A DNA stretch of 64,000 bases, taken from Clostridioides difficile ATCC 9689 = DSM 1296 (GTDB taxonomy: Bacteria; Bacillota; Clostridia; Peptostreptococcales; Peptostreptococcaceae). The notes under the pieces were generated by a model. The model had not been told where the DNA came from and did not search any database. It worked only from the letters and a program-made list of their open reading frames with translations. Shown here in pieces: positions 9,071-21,855 of this stretch. How positions within the stretch are numbered: the stretch's first letter is position 1; the number at the start of each line of letters is the position of its first letter. Where the stretch lies: NCBI RefSeq assembly GCF_001077535.1, contig NZ_CP011968.1, positions 3,410,001-3,474,000 on the forward strand, read 5' to 3'. The translations under genes were made by a program, and so were the position numbers.

Positions 9071-9808
9071 TTATTTAGATGCTTCTTTAACTATTGCCAT
9101 AAATATTTTTTTCATATTATCATAATCCCTAGTCATCATTTCTGGATGCCATTGTATCCCTATTACAAACTCACTTCCTTCCTTTTCTATAGCTTCAATT
9201 AAACCGTCTTTAGATGTAGCTGAAACAATATATCCCGGTGCTACTTTGTTGACAACTAAGTGATGAAAACTATTAACTAAAACTTCTTTTTCTCCTAATA
9301 TTTCATATAATTTTGTCCCCTCCTTTATCTGTACTGTATGTGTAGGTACATTAGATAGATGTTGCTGATTGTGTTTAATATAAGCACCTTCAATTAAAGA
9401 TAAATCTTGATACAAACTACCTCCTTCAGTTACATTTATAATTTGTTCTCCTCTACATATACCTAAAACTGGTTTTTTCATATCTAAAGCATGTTTTAAT
9501 AATTTCATATCAAAACTATCTCTCTTTGGTGATATTGCCCCCAACTTATTATGAGGTTCTTCTTTCCATATGAGTGGATTTACATCTTGTCCCCCAGATA
9601 GTATAAGCGCATCTATATTAGATACCTGTTCCTTTATAATCTCATCATCATATACAATCGGTACAATATATGGTATAGCTTTACACATAACTACTGATTG
9701 TATATAATCATTATTTACATAAGCCCTTTCATAGCCAGGAAACATTCCTCCTTCATCAATTAGTAAATTACCTGATATTCCTATTATTGGATATTTCTTT
9801 TTAGCCAA
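9071..9808 (-). CDS. Class I glutamine amidotransferase-like hydrolase, PuuD-type
   Basis: About 245 residues. PuuD-type enzymes hydrolyse gamma-glutamyl-GABA and related gamma-glutamyl amides. The triad is visible: the nucleophile Cys in 'LGICRGEQ' (near 118), and His and Glu in 'GIQWHPEMM' near 222-226. 'ILSGGQDVNP' and 'NSFHHLVV' are also family landmarks. I place the start at the TTG at 9808, since AAGGGGTGA is 6 bases upstream; the GTG at 9817 overlaps that site. It is the first gene of the operon with the permease, behind a candidate sigma-54 promoter. The real substrate could be another gamma-glutamyl amide. Confidence 0.88.
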   Translation of the reverse strand: MAKKKYPIIGISGNLLIDEGGMFPGYERAYVNNDYIQSVVMCKAIPYIVPIVYDDEIIKEQVSNIDALILSGGQDVNPLIWKEEPHNKLGAISPKRDSFDMKLLKHALDMKKPVLGICRGEQIINVTEGGSLYQDLSLIEGAYIKHNQQHLSNVPTHTVQIKEGTKLYEILGEKEVLVNSFHHLVVNKVAPGYIVSATSKDGLIEAIEKEGSEFVIGIQWHPEMMTRDYDNMKKIFMAIVKEASK

Positions 9809-9845
9809 TTTCTTCACCCCTTAACTTATTTGTGAACAATAAAAA

Positions 9846-9875
9846 ATGCTACTTCTCTTAAAGAGCAAGTAGCAT
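9846..9875 (-). terminator. Terminator of the sigma-54 activator gene
   Basis: Inverted repeat 9846-9859 with 9861-9875 (one bulged base) followed on the minus strand by TTTTTTATT. It would stop transcription from the activator gene before the puuD-like gene. Its 5' arm lies within the candidate -24/-12 promoter. Confidence 0.8.
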
Positions 9876-9880
9876 ACCAA
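9863..9880 (-). promoter_or_regulatory. Candidate sigma-54 (-24/-12) promoter for puuD-permease
   Basis: The minus strand reads TTGGTATGCTACTTGCT. It has GG at -24 and GC at -12 with exactly 10 bases between, as sigma-54 promoters require; the consensus TGGCAC-N5-TTGCW is matched except for two bases. Predicted initiation near 9854 would fall inside the terminator hairpin, so the new transcript would lack the complete stem. Confidence 0.65.
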
Positions 9881-10060
9881 GATTTTATTTATTTGAACAT
9901 TATAATTTATTTTAGAAATACTTTTTTTGAATACGAGTAATATAAATAACTTTATTTACTTATATTTTATTTTAATCCTGTTTAGTTTGACTTTTTTAAA
10001 TTGTTTTAAGTACAACTAATAGGTAAAATAGGCATTTAGATTTTCCTTTTTATCAACCTA

Positions 10061-12070
10061 TTAAATACTGTTTAATATATTTTTTCCCCTTCTATTTAAT
10101 TCACTTCCCTTTCTACCAGATTCACATATTATCAAATCCAGCTCTTTTAACATATTAAGTATTCCCCTTACCTCACCTTCTGTTATATTGTAGCCTAATT
10201 CATTTATTGAATTAACAATACCATTTCTACCTATATTTTTATTAAGATTATTGGCATTTTTTAAACACTCCATTACTAACTTTACTTTCTCTATAGATGT
10301 TCTATCCTTTAATATACTTATTTCTTTACTAAAATCTTCAGTTATATTTAATAAGTTATGAGGTAAATCATTTATTAAAATAACATCCTCAGAACTCATA
10401 ATGTTAATATACATAGCAGTATTTTTTAATTCTCTTATATTACCTGGCCATTCATATGCATTAATAATGTCTTGAACATCTTGACTAATTGCTCTCTTCC
10501 TTTTCATAAAATGCTTTAACATAGCTTCTATATCTTCTTTTCGCTCTCTTAAAGGTGGTATATTTATGGGCAATACATTTATCCTATAGTATAAATCTGC
10601 TCTAAATCTATCTCCTTTTATCATTTCTAATAAATTTTTATTTGTAGCCGCAATTACTCTAACATCTATATCTATTACATTTTCTCCTCCAACCCTCATT
10701 ACTTGATTCTCTTGTAATACTCTAAGTAATTTGCTTTGTAAGTATATAGGCATGTCTCCTATTTCATCCAAAAATATAGTTCCATTGTTAGCCTGTTCAA
10801 ATAATCCTTTTTTACCTCCTTTTAAAGCTCCTGTAAAAGCACCTTCTTCATATCCAAAAAGTTCACTTTCAAGTAAATTTTCTGGCATAGCTGCACAGTT
10901 TATCGCAATAAATGGCTGACTATGTCTTGGTGATGCATTATGAATAGACTGAGCCATGAGTTCTTTTCCCGTTCCACTTTCTCCCGTTATAAGAATTGTA
11001 TAATCAGATTCAGCTATTTTCATACCTAATTTCTTAGTTCTTTCCATCTTCGTTGAAACTGTTTTTATATCATCAAAAGTATATCTAGCAACTTGTCCCT
11101 TTTCTCTAAGCTTCTTTGATAGGTTTTGCTCCAATTTTCTTATGTAAGTTATTTCTTGAATACAAAAATAATATCCAGTAACCCTTCCAAAACTCTCTAT
11201 ATTATACTTATTTACGTTTAAGTACTTATTATTAAATTTTATAACTTCATCATGTGCCTTACTCAAACTAAAAATCTTTTTAATATTCTCATTCTCTAAT
11301 TCATCTATATTTTTCCCTATAATATTACTTTGAATATCTAGTATATCCCCTAAACTATTATTGCAAATAATTATGTTTCCCTTATCTGATACCATTGCCA
11401 TACCTAAGTTTGATAAATTTATTATGGAATTTAGTTCATCTGCTTTTATAGTAAGTTCTTTGTATTTAGTATTTATTCCTGAATATAAACTAATTATTTC
11501 ATCTGTATACTTAATTAGCCTTTCAGTAATTTCTTTATCATCCAGTTTGAGTTTTGCTATTATTTGAATAAACGTTGAACTATCAATATACCTATGGCCT
11601 AAATCAATAACTTCTTCTATATATTTTGGAACTAAACTTGCCTCTCCTGGCGTTATAGCTATCTTAATATTTCTATATTCTTCATTGGGATTGTATGGTA
11701 TAAAATTCAGATGATTTATTCCTATATTGTATAAATTAGATATTGTTTCCAATACAGTATGCTTATTATCGTTTACTACTAATACATCTATTCCTTCTGG
11801 CAATGAAAATAACTTATATATATCCTTTTGCTTTATACTCCTATTTATAGTTATTATCTTTGAGACATCTTCTACATATTTTTTTATTTTTAATACTCTA
11901 TCATCTATCATTACCAATATTATGTCATCTTTTATTAATTCCTTCTCTGTTATTTTATTTAAATAATAATTTTTTATCATTACTTTATCTTTAAATATCA
12001 TTTCTAGATTTTTATTTAAGAAACATTCTAATTTAGACAACCCATCAGTTACTACTGCTATTGTTTTCAT
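10061..12070 (-). CDS. Sigma-54-dependent transcriptional activator
   Basis: A 669-residue enhancer-binding protein. Residues 1-210 form an input domain with PrpR-like features, followed by a PAS domain (about 212-312). The AAA+ domain has Walker A 'GESGTGKE' (363-370), the sigma-54 contact loop 'GAFTGA' (410-415) and 'NNGTIFLDEIGDMP' (Walker B). The C-terminus (about 600-669) looks like a winged helix rather than the usual Fis helix-turn-helix. It most likely activates the adjacent hydrolase-permease operon through the promoter at 9863-9880 and may control itself through 12239-12255. The inducer is unknown; a substrate of the permease is a natural guess. Confidence 0.93.
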   Translation of the reverse strand: MKTIAVVTDGLSKLECFLNKNLEMIFKDKVMIKNYYLNKITEKELIKDDIILVMIDDRVLKIKKYVEDVSKIITINRSIKQKDIYKLFSLPEGIDVLVVNDNKHTVLETISNLYNIGINHLNFIPYNPNEEYRNIKIAITPGEASLVPKYIEEVIDLGHRYIDSSTFIQIIAKLKLDDKEITERLIKYTDEIISLYSGINTKYKELTIKADELNSIINLSNLGMAMVSDKGNIIICNNSLGDILDIQSNIIGKNIDELENENIKKIFSLSKAHDEVIKFNNKYLNVNKYNIESFGRVTGYYFCIQEITYIRKLEQNLSKKLREKGQVARYTFDDIKTVSTKMERTKKLGMKIAESDYTILITGESGTGKELMAQSIHNASPRHSQPFIAINCAAMPENLLESELFGYEEGAFTGALKGGKKGLFEQANNGTIFLDEIGDMPIYLQSKLLRVLQENQVMRVGGENVIDIDVRVIAATNKNLLEMIKGDRFRADLYYRINVLPINIPPLRERKEDIEAMLKHFMKRKRAISQDVQDIINAYEWPGNIRELKNTAMYINIMSSEDVILINDLPHNLLNITEDFSKEISILKDRTSIEKVKLVMECLKNANNLNKNIGRNGIVNSINELGYNITEGEVRGILNMLKELDLIICESGRKGSELNRRGKNILNSI

Positions 12071-12238
12071 TTGATTACTCCTTTTAAAATATACTCTACT
12101 CTTTTATAATATACATCTGATTTTCACTTTAACAGCACAAAAAATTGTACATTTAGTATACTAACATATTCCTTTATTAGTTTTATGTCCCTAAATATCA
12201 TAGTTGCAATATCTATCATATTTCCTAAACTTCTATAG

Positions 12239-12255
12239 AGCAAAAATTGTGCCAA
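12239..12255 (-). promoter_or_regulatory. Candidate sigma-54 promoter of the activator gene
   Basis: The minus strand reads TTGGCACAATTTTTGCT, a full match to the sigma-54 consensus TGGCAC-N5-TTGCW with correct GG/GC spacing. It points at the activator gene, about 170 bases upstream of its ATG. A dyad AGACTTA/TAAGTCT at 12304-12331 lies about 50 bases further upstream, where an enhancer-binding protein could bind. Confidence 0.75.
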
Positions 12256-12403
12256 ATTAATAATTTTCTTAATTTTATTCTAAAGTTCCTCAATAGTATT
12301 TACAGACTTAGCACTTATAGCTTATAAGTCTTTATATTATTAATCTATTTTTATAGGTTAATTGTACAAATCATATATCACTTTTACCCATTAAATGCAT
12401 TAT

Positions 12404-12442
12404 AAAAAAGATGGAATAACGATTCGTTACTCCACCTTTTTT
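12404..12442 (-). terminator. Terminator of bgl cassette 1
   Basis: Stem 12404-12421 with 12425-12442, with a 3-base loop and a T run on the minus strand, 65 bases after the last GH1 gene. The remaining gap up to 12070 holds only the sigma-54 elements. Confidence 0.85.
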
Positions 12443-12507
12443 GTAATAAAAAATTGTATATATAAACACTATTTACTACTCTTCTAAGTACAAACAGTAT
12501 CTACATA

Positions 12508-13953
<1,446 letters not shown>

Positions 13954-13956
13954 CTA

Positions 13957-15399
<1,443 letters not shown>

Positions 15400-15467
15400 T
15401 TATTTATAGTAACTTTATTTTAAAATAAAAATACATATATATAATTCTTAATTAATAGAACTCTCTT

Positions 15468-17444
<1,977 letters not shown>

Positions 17445-17457
17445 AATATATATAAAC

Positions 17458-18318
17458 CTAATTATTAGGATTTATATCTGACTTAATACTTTTACTTACC
17501 ACTCTTTCAACGTGAATAGTTAAGTATAATTTTTCCTCATCTGTTAAATCGTAGTTGTATTTTTTATGTATAAATTCATCCAACTTTTCTATGAATTTAT
17601 AAGCATTTTTATATTTAACTTTTATTACATTTAATAAATCATCTTCATTATTTTCATGTAAATTATTACTAACAATTCGTTCTGCAAAATACTTTAAGTG
17701 AGTAATAAATCTATGATAATAAACTGAATCTTCATCAAATACTATTCTGTAATGGTATTTAACCATATTTGAAATTTCTTGTATTATTTGTGTAATCTCA
17801 TATATAGTTTTTATACTTTGATCCATTTGTGCATTAACTATATGCAGTGCTATAAATCCAGCTTCATCTTCTGATAGTCTAATTTCAAATTTTTTTTCTA
17901 TATAATCCAATGCCTCTAACCCTATTTTAAATTCACTCTTATAAAATCTTTTTATATCCCAAAGTAATACATTTTTTACACTTACTCCTTCACGAGCTCT
18001 TTCTATTGCAGTATACATATGGTCTGTTAAAGAAATATAAATACTATCATTTAATCTTTTCCCTAGTTTTTCTTTAGCATATAAAATTATTTCATCTGAT
18101 AATTCCATATATCTTATAGGAATATCTGCTATTAGTTCTTTAAATTTATCAGATATATTTGGGTCTGAAAGTTTGAATATCTTATCAATTTTATCCTTTG
18201 ATATATGCTCTCCTGTACGTTTTTTATAAGCTAAACCTCTCCCCATAACTACTATTTCCTTATGATTTTCATCAGTTGTAATAATTACATTATTATTGAG
18301 TATTTTTTCAATAATCAT
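17458..18318 (-). CDS. LicT/BglG-type transcriptional antiterminator
   Basis: A 286-residue RNA-binding antiterminator. Residues 1-55 form the CAT RNA-binding domain ('IIEKILNNNVIITTDEN', 'VVMGRGLAYKK'). Two PRD domains follow with conserved histidines in 'TDHMYTA', 'ALHIVNAQ', 'ITHLKYFAERI' and 'TIHVERVV', the usual targets of HPr and the cognate EIIB. It should bind the RAT at 18459-18489 in its own leader and so switch on the cassette when beta-glucoside is present. It lies first in the operon, so control is autogenous. Confidence 0.94.
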   Translation of the reverse strand: MIIEKILNNNVIITTDENHKEIVVMGRGLAYKKRTGEHISKDKIDKIFKLSDPNISDKFKELIADIPIRYMELSDEIILYAKEKLGKRLNDSIYISLTDHMYTAIERAREGVSVKNVLLWDIKRFYKSEFKIGLEALDYIEKKFEIRLSEDEAGFIALHIVNAQMDQSIKTIYEITQIIQEISNMVKYHYRIVFDEDSVYYHRFITHLKYFAERIVSNNLHENNEDDLLNVIKVKYKNAYKFIEKLDEFIHKKYNYDLTDEEKLYLTIHVERVVSKSIKSDINPNN

Positions 18319-18406
18319 TGTGATGCCCCCTTTATTAGCATTAAGTTAAAATAAATCTTTTTTAATTATTTAGAATATTTAAAATGTAATTTATTACATA
18401 AAAAAA

Positions 18407-18462
18407 AACCTATTTATTACACATTAAATAGACTCCCATGAGTCCTGAGTAATAAATAGGTT
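18407..18462 (-). terminator. Leader terminator of bgl cassette 1
   Basis: A 14-bp stem (18407-18420 with 18449-18462) is followed on the minus strand by eight T residues. Its 5' arm overlaps the end of the RAT, as in LicT-controlled leaders: formation of the RAT hairpin excludes the terminator. An extra inner hairpin occupies 18431-18444. Confidence 0.9.
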
Positions 18463-18489
18463 TAGCTTGTATTTAAACAATCACTATCC
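18459..18489 (-). promoter_or_regulatory. RAT antiterminator site, cassette 1
   Basis: The minus strand runs from GGATAGTGATTG to CAAGCTAAACC, an imperfect hairpin of the LicT/BglG recognition type that overlaps the terminator at its 3' end. It starts about 25 bases after the predicted transcription start. Confidence 0.85.
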
Positions 18490-18521
18490 GTTTGTATTTT
18501 ATTTTAATTATTATTTATTAT

Positions 18522-18550
18522 ATGTTAGCAAATTTATTTTTTAGTGTCAA
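18522..18550 (-). promoter_or_regulatory. Sigma-A promoter of bgl cassette 1
   Basis: The minus strand has TTGACA (18545-18550), a 17-base spacer and TAACAT (18522-18527). The same arrangement precedes cassettes 2 and 3. Confidence 0.75.
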
Positions 18551-18634
18551 CTTTTTCTCAATATTTTAATTTTAAATAAATTATATAAATTGAATCTTCA
18601 AAGTACTATTTTTATCAATAAACAAAATAAAAAA

Positions 18635-18659
18635 GGTATTACTTTCTTTAAGTAATACC
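18635..18659 (-). terminator. Terminator of the M20/YfcC operon
   Basis: A perfect 10-bp stem (18635-18644 with 18650-18659) followed by TTTTTTATTTT on the minus strand, 10 bases past the stop of the amidohydrolase gene. Confidence 0.9.
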
Positions 18660-18668
18660 CATTTATTT

Positions 18669-19856
18669 TTAATTTAAGTGGTTTTTCTTAATCTCATCAA
18701 GTAGTCCATCTTCTAAATAAATTTCTAATGCACATCCTACCATTGCCTTTACTGCTTTGTGAAGTTTATCATAAGCTTCCTCAGAATTTGCATAATTTAG
18801 AAATTCTTTTTCATGAACATATACCATTGGACTTATATCTAAGGCTATTTCTGTATACATAGTAGGGCAAACTTGACTTACATTACCTATATCTGTAGAA
18901 CCTACTGGACCATCTTTACCTTCTAATATATCTGTTATACCTGCCTCAATCAAATTATTCTTTGTTATCTTTTGAAGTACTTTGTTATTTATTATGTTGT
19001 CAAAAGAATTTTCAAAGTATCTATAAGAAAGCTTAGCTCCTGTCATTAACTCTGCACCTTTTGCACAGTTTATAACTTTTTTAGTTACTTCATCTAAATA
19101 ACTTCTTTCAGCAGCTCTTACGAAAAACTTACAGGCTGCTTTTTCTGGAACTATATTTGGAGCCTCTCCTCCATTTGAAACTATACCATGTATTCTAACA
19201 TCTGATTTTACATGTTGTCTTAGTGCATTTATCCCAGCAAAAGTAAGTTGTACTGCATCTAGTGCATTGACTCCCATATGAGGGTGACTAGCTGCATGTG
19301 CTGATACCCCTTCAAAACTAAACTCTAATGAATCTATCGCCAAAGCCTTACAGTTTATATTATTAAAAGCTTCTATATGCATTTGATAACTTACATCAAC
19401 ATCATCAAAAGCTCCTGCCTTAACTAAATCACATTTTCCTCCTGTTGTTTCTTCAGCTGGTGTTCCTATTAGTACAATTTTTCCTTTAAAATTTTCTTTT
19501 AACTTACTTAATACTATACAAGCTCCTAGTGTAGATGCTGCAATCCAGTTATGTCCACAAGCATGAGCTGGTTCTTTATTTTCTCCATATCCAGGAAGTG
19601 CATCATACTCAGCTAAAAATGCTATGGTAGGTCCATCATTATCTCCTAATTCAGCTCTAAAAGCAGTCTCCATATTACAATATGGATAAACTGTATCAAA
19701 TCCATATTCCTTCATTTTTTCTACTAAGTATTTTGATGATATGTATTCTTCTTCCCCTAATTCAGGATTGTTAAATATAAAATTACAAACTTCTTCAATT
19801 TCTTTTCCAAGTTCATTCTCTATCTCATAAGCTCTCTTCTTTATACTCTCTATCAT
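18669..19856 (-). CDS. M20 family amidohydrolase
   Basis: A 395-residue cytoplasmic metallohydrolase of the M20 (AbgB/HipO-like) group, which removes acyl or amino-acyl groups from amino acids. Metal-binding landmarks are 'AEYDALPG', 'ACGHNWIAA' and 'IGTPAEETTGGK'. The lid-domain signature 'GVSAHAASHPHMGVNALDAV' is clear. It is co-transcribed with a YfcC-type transporter (13-base gap) behind a lysine riboswitch. A lysine-containing peptide or N-acyl-lysine is therefore a sensible substrate guess, not a demonstrated one. Confidence 0.9.
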   Translation of the reverse strand: MIESIKKRAYEIENELGKEIEEVCNFIFNNPELGEEEYISSKYLVEKMKEYGFDTVYPYCNMETAFRAELGDNDGPTIAFLAEYDALPGYGENKEPAHACGHNWIAASTLGACIVLSKLKENFKGKIVLIGTPAEETTGGKCDLVKAGAFDDVDVSYQMHIEAFNNINCKALAIDSLEFSFEGVSAHAASHPHMGVNALDAVQLTFAGINALRQHVKSDVRIHGIVSNGGEAPNIVPEKAACKFFVRAAERSYLDEVTKKVINCAKGAELMTGAKLSYRYFENSFDNIINNKVLQKITKNNLIEAGITDILEGKDGPVGSTDIGNVSQVCPTMYTEIALDISPMVYVHEKEFLNYANSEEAYDKLHKAVKAMVGCALEIYLEDGLLDEIKKNHLN

Positions 19857-19869
19857 AATTTACCTCCTA

Positions 19870-21261
19870 CTAGAATCCTAGATATAATCCTATTGTCAAA
19901 AATGCCATTACAAGAATTGTTAATACTACCATTAAAGGAATTACGAATCTAACCCACTTTGACCAAGGAATATTGGCTACTGCTAGTGCTCCCATTAAAA
20001 CACCTGATGTAGGTGTTATTAAGTTAGTTACACCTATACCAAATTGATAAGCTGTAACTATCATTTGTCTTGATACATCTACTAAGTCGCCAAGTGGTGC
20101 AAGTACAGGTATTGTAAGTGATGCAAGCCCTGATGCTGATGGTATTAAAAATGCTATTAATCCTTCTATTAAGAAAGTTAAATTTATAAATATAGTTTTT
20201 GGTAATCCATTTAATAAATTTGCTGCAGAATTTAAAATTGTATCTATTATAAATCCATTTTCTGCTATTATTACGATTCCACGTGCAAATGCTATACACA
20301 ATCCTGCTGTAATTAAATCTCCTGCTCCACTTATAAATGAATTAACTATCTCATCTTGTTTAAGCCCTGATGCTATTCCTGATATTATACCTATAGCTGT
20401 AAATATCATTGCAATTTCAGTTATGTACCATTCTAGTCTTAAAACTCCATATATCATAATCGCCATACCTATTGTGAAAATGGCTATTACCATGGCTTCT
20501 CTTTTTGTAAATTCCTTTATATTTGTATCACTATTAACCATTAATTCTTGATTTAGTGATATATCGTGTACTAAAGATTTTTTAGGGTCTTTTTTAACTT
20601 TATTGGCATACATCATAACAAATCCTATAGATATAGCCATATATATTATAAACATAACAACTCTAAACTCTATTCCAGAACCTGGTACTATTTGTGATAA
20701 TGCTTGTGCTATTCCTACAGAGAAAGGATTCGTAGTAGCTGCTCCAAATCCAGCTGTTGCTCCTATAAATACTGTGGCCACTGCTGTCAATGAATCATAT
20801 CCCATACTGGTCATAAGTGGAATAAATATCATATAAAAAGGTAGTGTCTCTTCACTCATTCCAAACGTCGTCCCACCTAGTCCAAATAGAATCATTGAAA
20901 TCGGTATTATTAAAAATTGAAACTTCTTCATTTTATTTACAGTATGAGCTATAACAGCTTCTATAGCTCCTGTTTTATTAACTATCCCAAAAGCTCCTCC
21001 AACTATTAAAACAAATCCAACTACTTCAGCTGCATCTATAAATCCGTTTATAGGTGCTGTAAATACATCAGTAATTCCTTGTGGATTTGATGGTGCTTTT
21101 TCATAAGTTCCAGCTACAACAACTGACCTTCCGTCTATATCTACTCTTTCAAAATTTCCACTTGGCACTATCCAAGTAAGAATTGCCATTAACACTATTA
21201 GCAAAAATATTATTGTAAGTGTCTGTGGCATAGTAAACTTTTTCTTTTTTAAACTGCTCAT
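19870..21261 (-). CDS. YfcC-family transporter, lysine-riboswitch controlled
   Basis: A 463-residue membrane protein with about 12 helices, of the YfcC/C4-dicarboxylate anaerobic carrier-like family. Landmarks are 'TLTIIFLLIVLMAILTWIVPSG', 'GGTTFGMSEETLPFY' and 'ATTNPFSVGIAQ'. Members are linked to amino acid, peptide or dicarboxylate transport. The start is the ATG at 21261 with GGGGAG 7 bases upstream; the longer frame starts at a GTG inside that site. The upstream lysine aptamer and terminator imply shut-off by free lysine, so the cargo is probably lysine or a lysine-yielding compound split by the adjacent M20 enzyme. Confidence 0.88.
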   Translation of the reverse strand: MSSLKKKKFTMPQTLTIIFLLIVLMAILTWIVPSGNFERVDIDGRSVVVAGTYEKAPSNPQGITDVFTAPINGFIDAAEVVGFVLIVGGAFGIVNKTGAIEAVIAHTVNKMKKFQFLIIPISMILFGLGGTTFGMSEETLPFYMIFIPLMTSMGYDSLTAVATVFIGATAGFGAATTNPFSVGIAQALSQIVPGSGIEFRVVMFIIYMAISIGFVMMYANKVKKDPKKSLVHDISLNQELMVNSDTNIKEFTKREAMVIAIFTIGMAIMIYGVLRLEWYITEIAMIFTAIGIISGIASGLKQDEIVNSFISGAGDLITAGLCIAFARGIVIIAENGFIIDTILNSAANLLNGLPKTIFINLTFLIEGLIAFLIPSASGLASLTIPVLAPLGDLVDVSRQMIVTAYQFGIGVTNLITPTSGVLMGALAVANIPWSKWVRFVIPLMVVLTILVMAFLTIGLYLGF

Positions 21262-21330
21262 TTTTAATCTCCCCACTTTTTAAATTAAATATTTTATTAT
21301 TGCATCTCTTTATCCTATTTTGTATAGATG

Positions 21331-21363
21331 TAAAAAAGCTCAACATGGATACATGTTGAGCTA
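21331..21363 (-). terminator. Lysine riboswitch expression platform
   Basis: A perfect 11-bp stem (21337-21347 with 21352-21362) followed by a T run on the minus strand. It lies 45 bases after the aptamer and 70 bases before the YfcC gene. It fits transcription termination when lysine is bound. Confidence 0.9.
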
Positions 21364-21406
21364 AATGTGCTAAATACAACATACCTGCATCTTCCCTTTA
21401 TCTTGT

Positions 21407-21582
21407 TTAAGATAGCTCTCCATCAAAATTCGGGATAATTTTGATGACAGTACTGTACCTATTAAATACAGTCCCAGCACTAGCTTCGGACACTAGCACT
21501 TCGGCACTTACTCCTTTTATATTGCCTCATTGGTTTCCAACCTCTTCAATATTAATCTTAGTAAATGCAACCTCTACCTCAA
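21407..21582 (-). ncRNA. Lysine riboswitch (L box) aptamer
   Basis: The minus strand shows the conserved L-box blocks in order: TTGAGGTAGAGG and TTGC at the 5' side, GGAGTAAGTGCCGAAG in the middle, then ACTGTCATCAAAATT and its pairing arm, and GGAGAGCTATCTTAA at the 3' side. The outer helix pairs 21574-21582 with 21407-21415. Order and spacing match the B. subtilis lysC leader as I know it. The ligand is established for this RNA family. Confidence 0.93.
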
Positions 21583-21814
21583 TCTGTTTGTTAGATGAGG
21601 TAATTCTTATTAATTTTTATTAATTCAAAGTAATTGTAGCATAATATGTCGAGATTGTAAATATTTTCAGTATAATAATTCTTACTTTATGATTTCATTC
21701 CATTTTTCACAAATAATTTTTTCTCCATATAATTTAAATACTGTAGTATATTTTAAATACACACAAACTTTCCACAAATTTTAAATTATTATAATACCTT
21801 TATAATAAAAAATA

Positions 21815-21848
21815 AAAGCTATGTAAACTTATCAATTTACATAGCTTT
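21815..21848 (-). terminator. Terminator after the EIICB gene
   Basis: A perfect 13-bp stem (21815-21827 with 21836-21848) with a T-rich run on the minus strand, just beyond the EIICB stop codon. Confidence 0.88.
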
Positions 21849-21855
21849 ATATACA

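Noticed and set aside
20024..20299. Minus-strand 91-codon frame inside the YfcC gene
   Set aside because: It is an out-of-frame shadow rich in Cys, Trp and Arg codons arising from the membrane protein coding strand.
21290..21600. T-box leader before the YfcC gene
   Set aside because: No T-box sequence (TGGNACCGCG type) or specifier arrangement is present; the conserved blocks match the lysine riboswitch instead.
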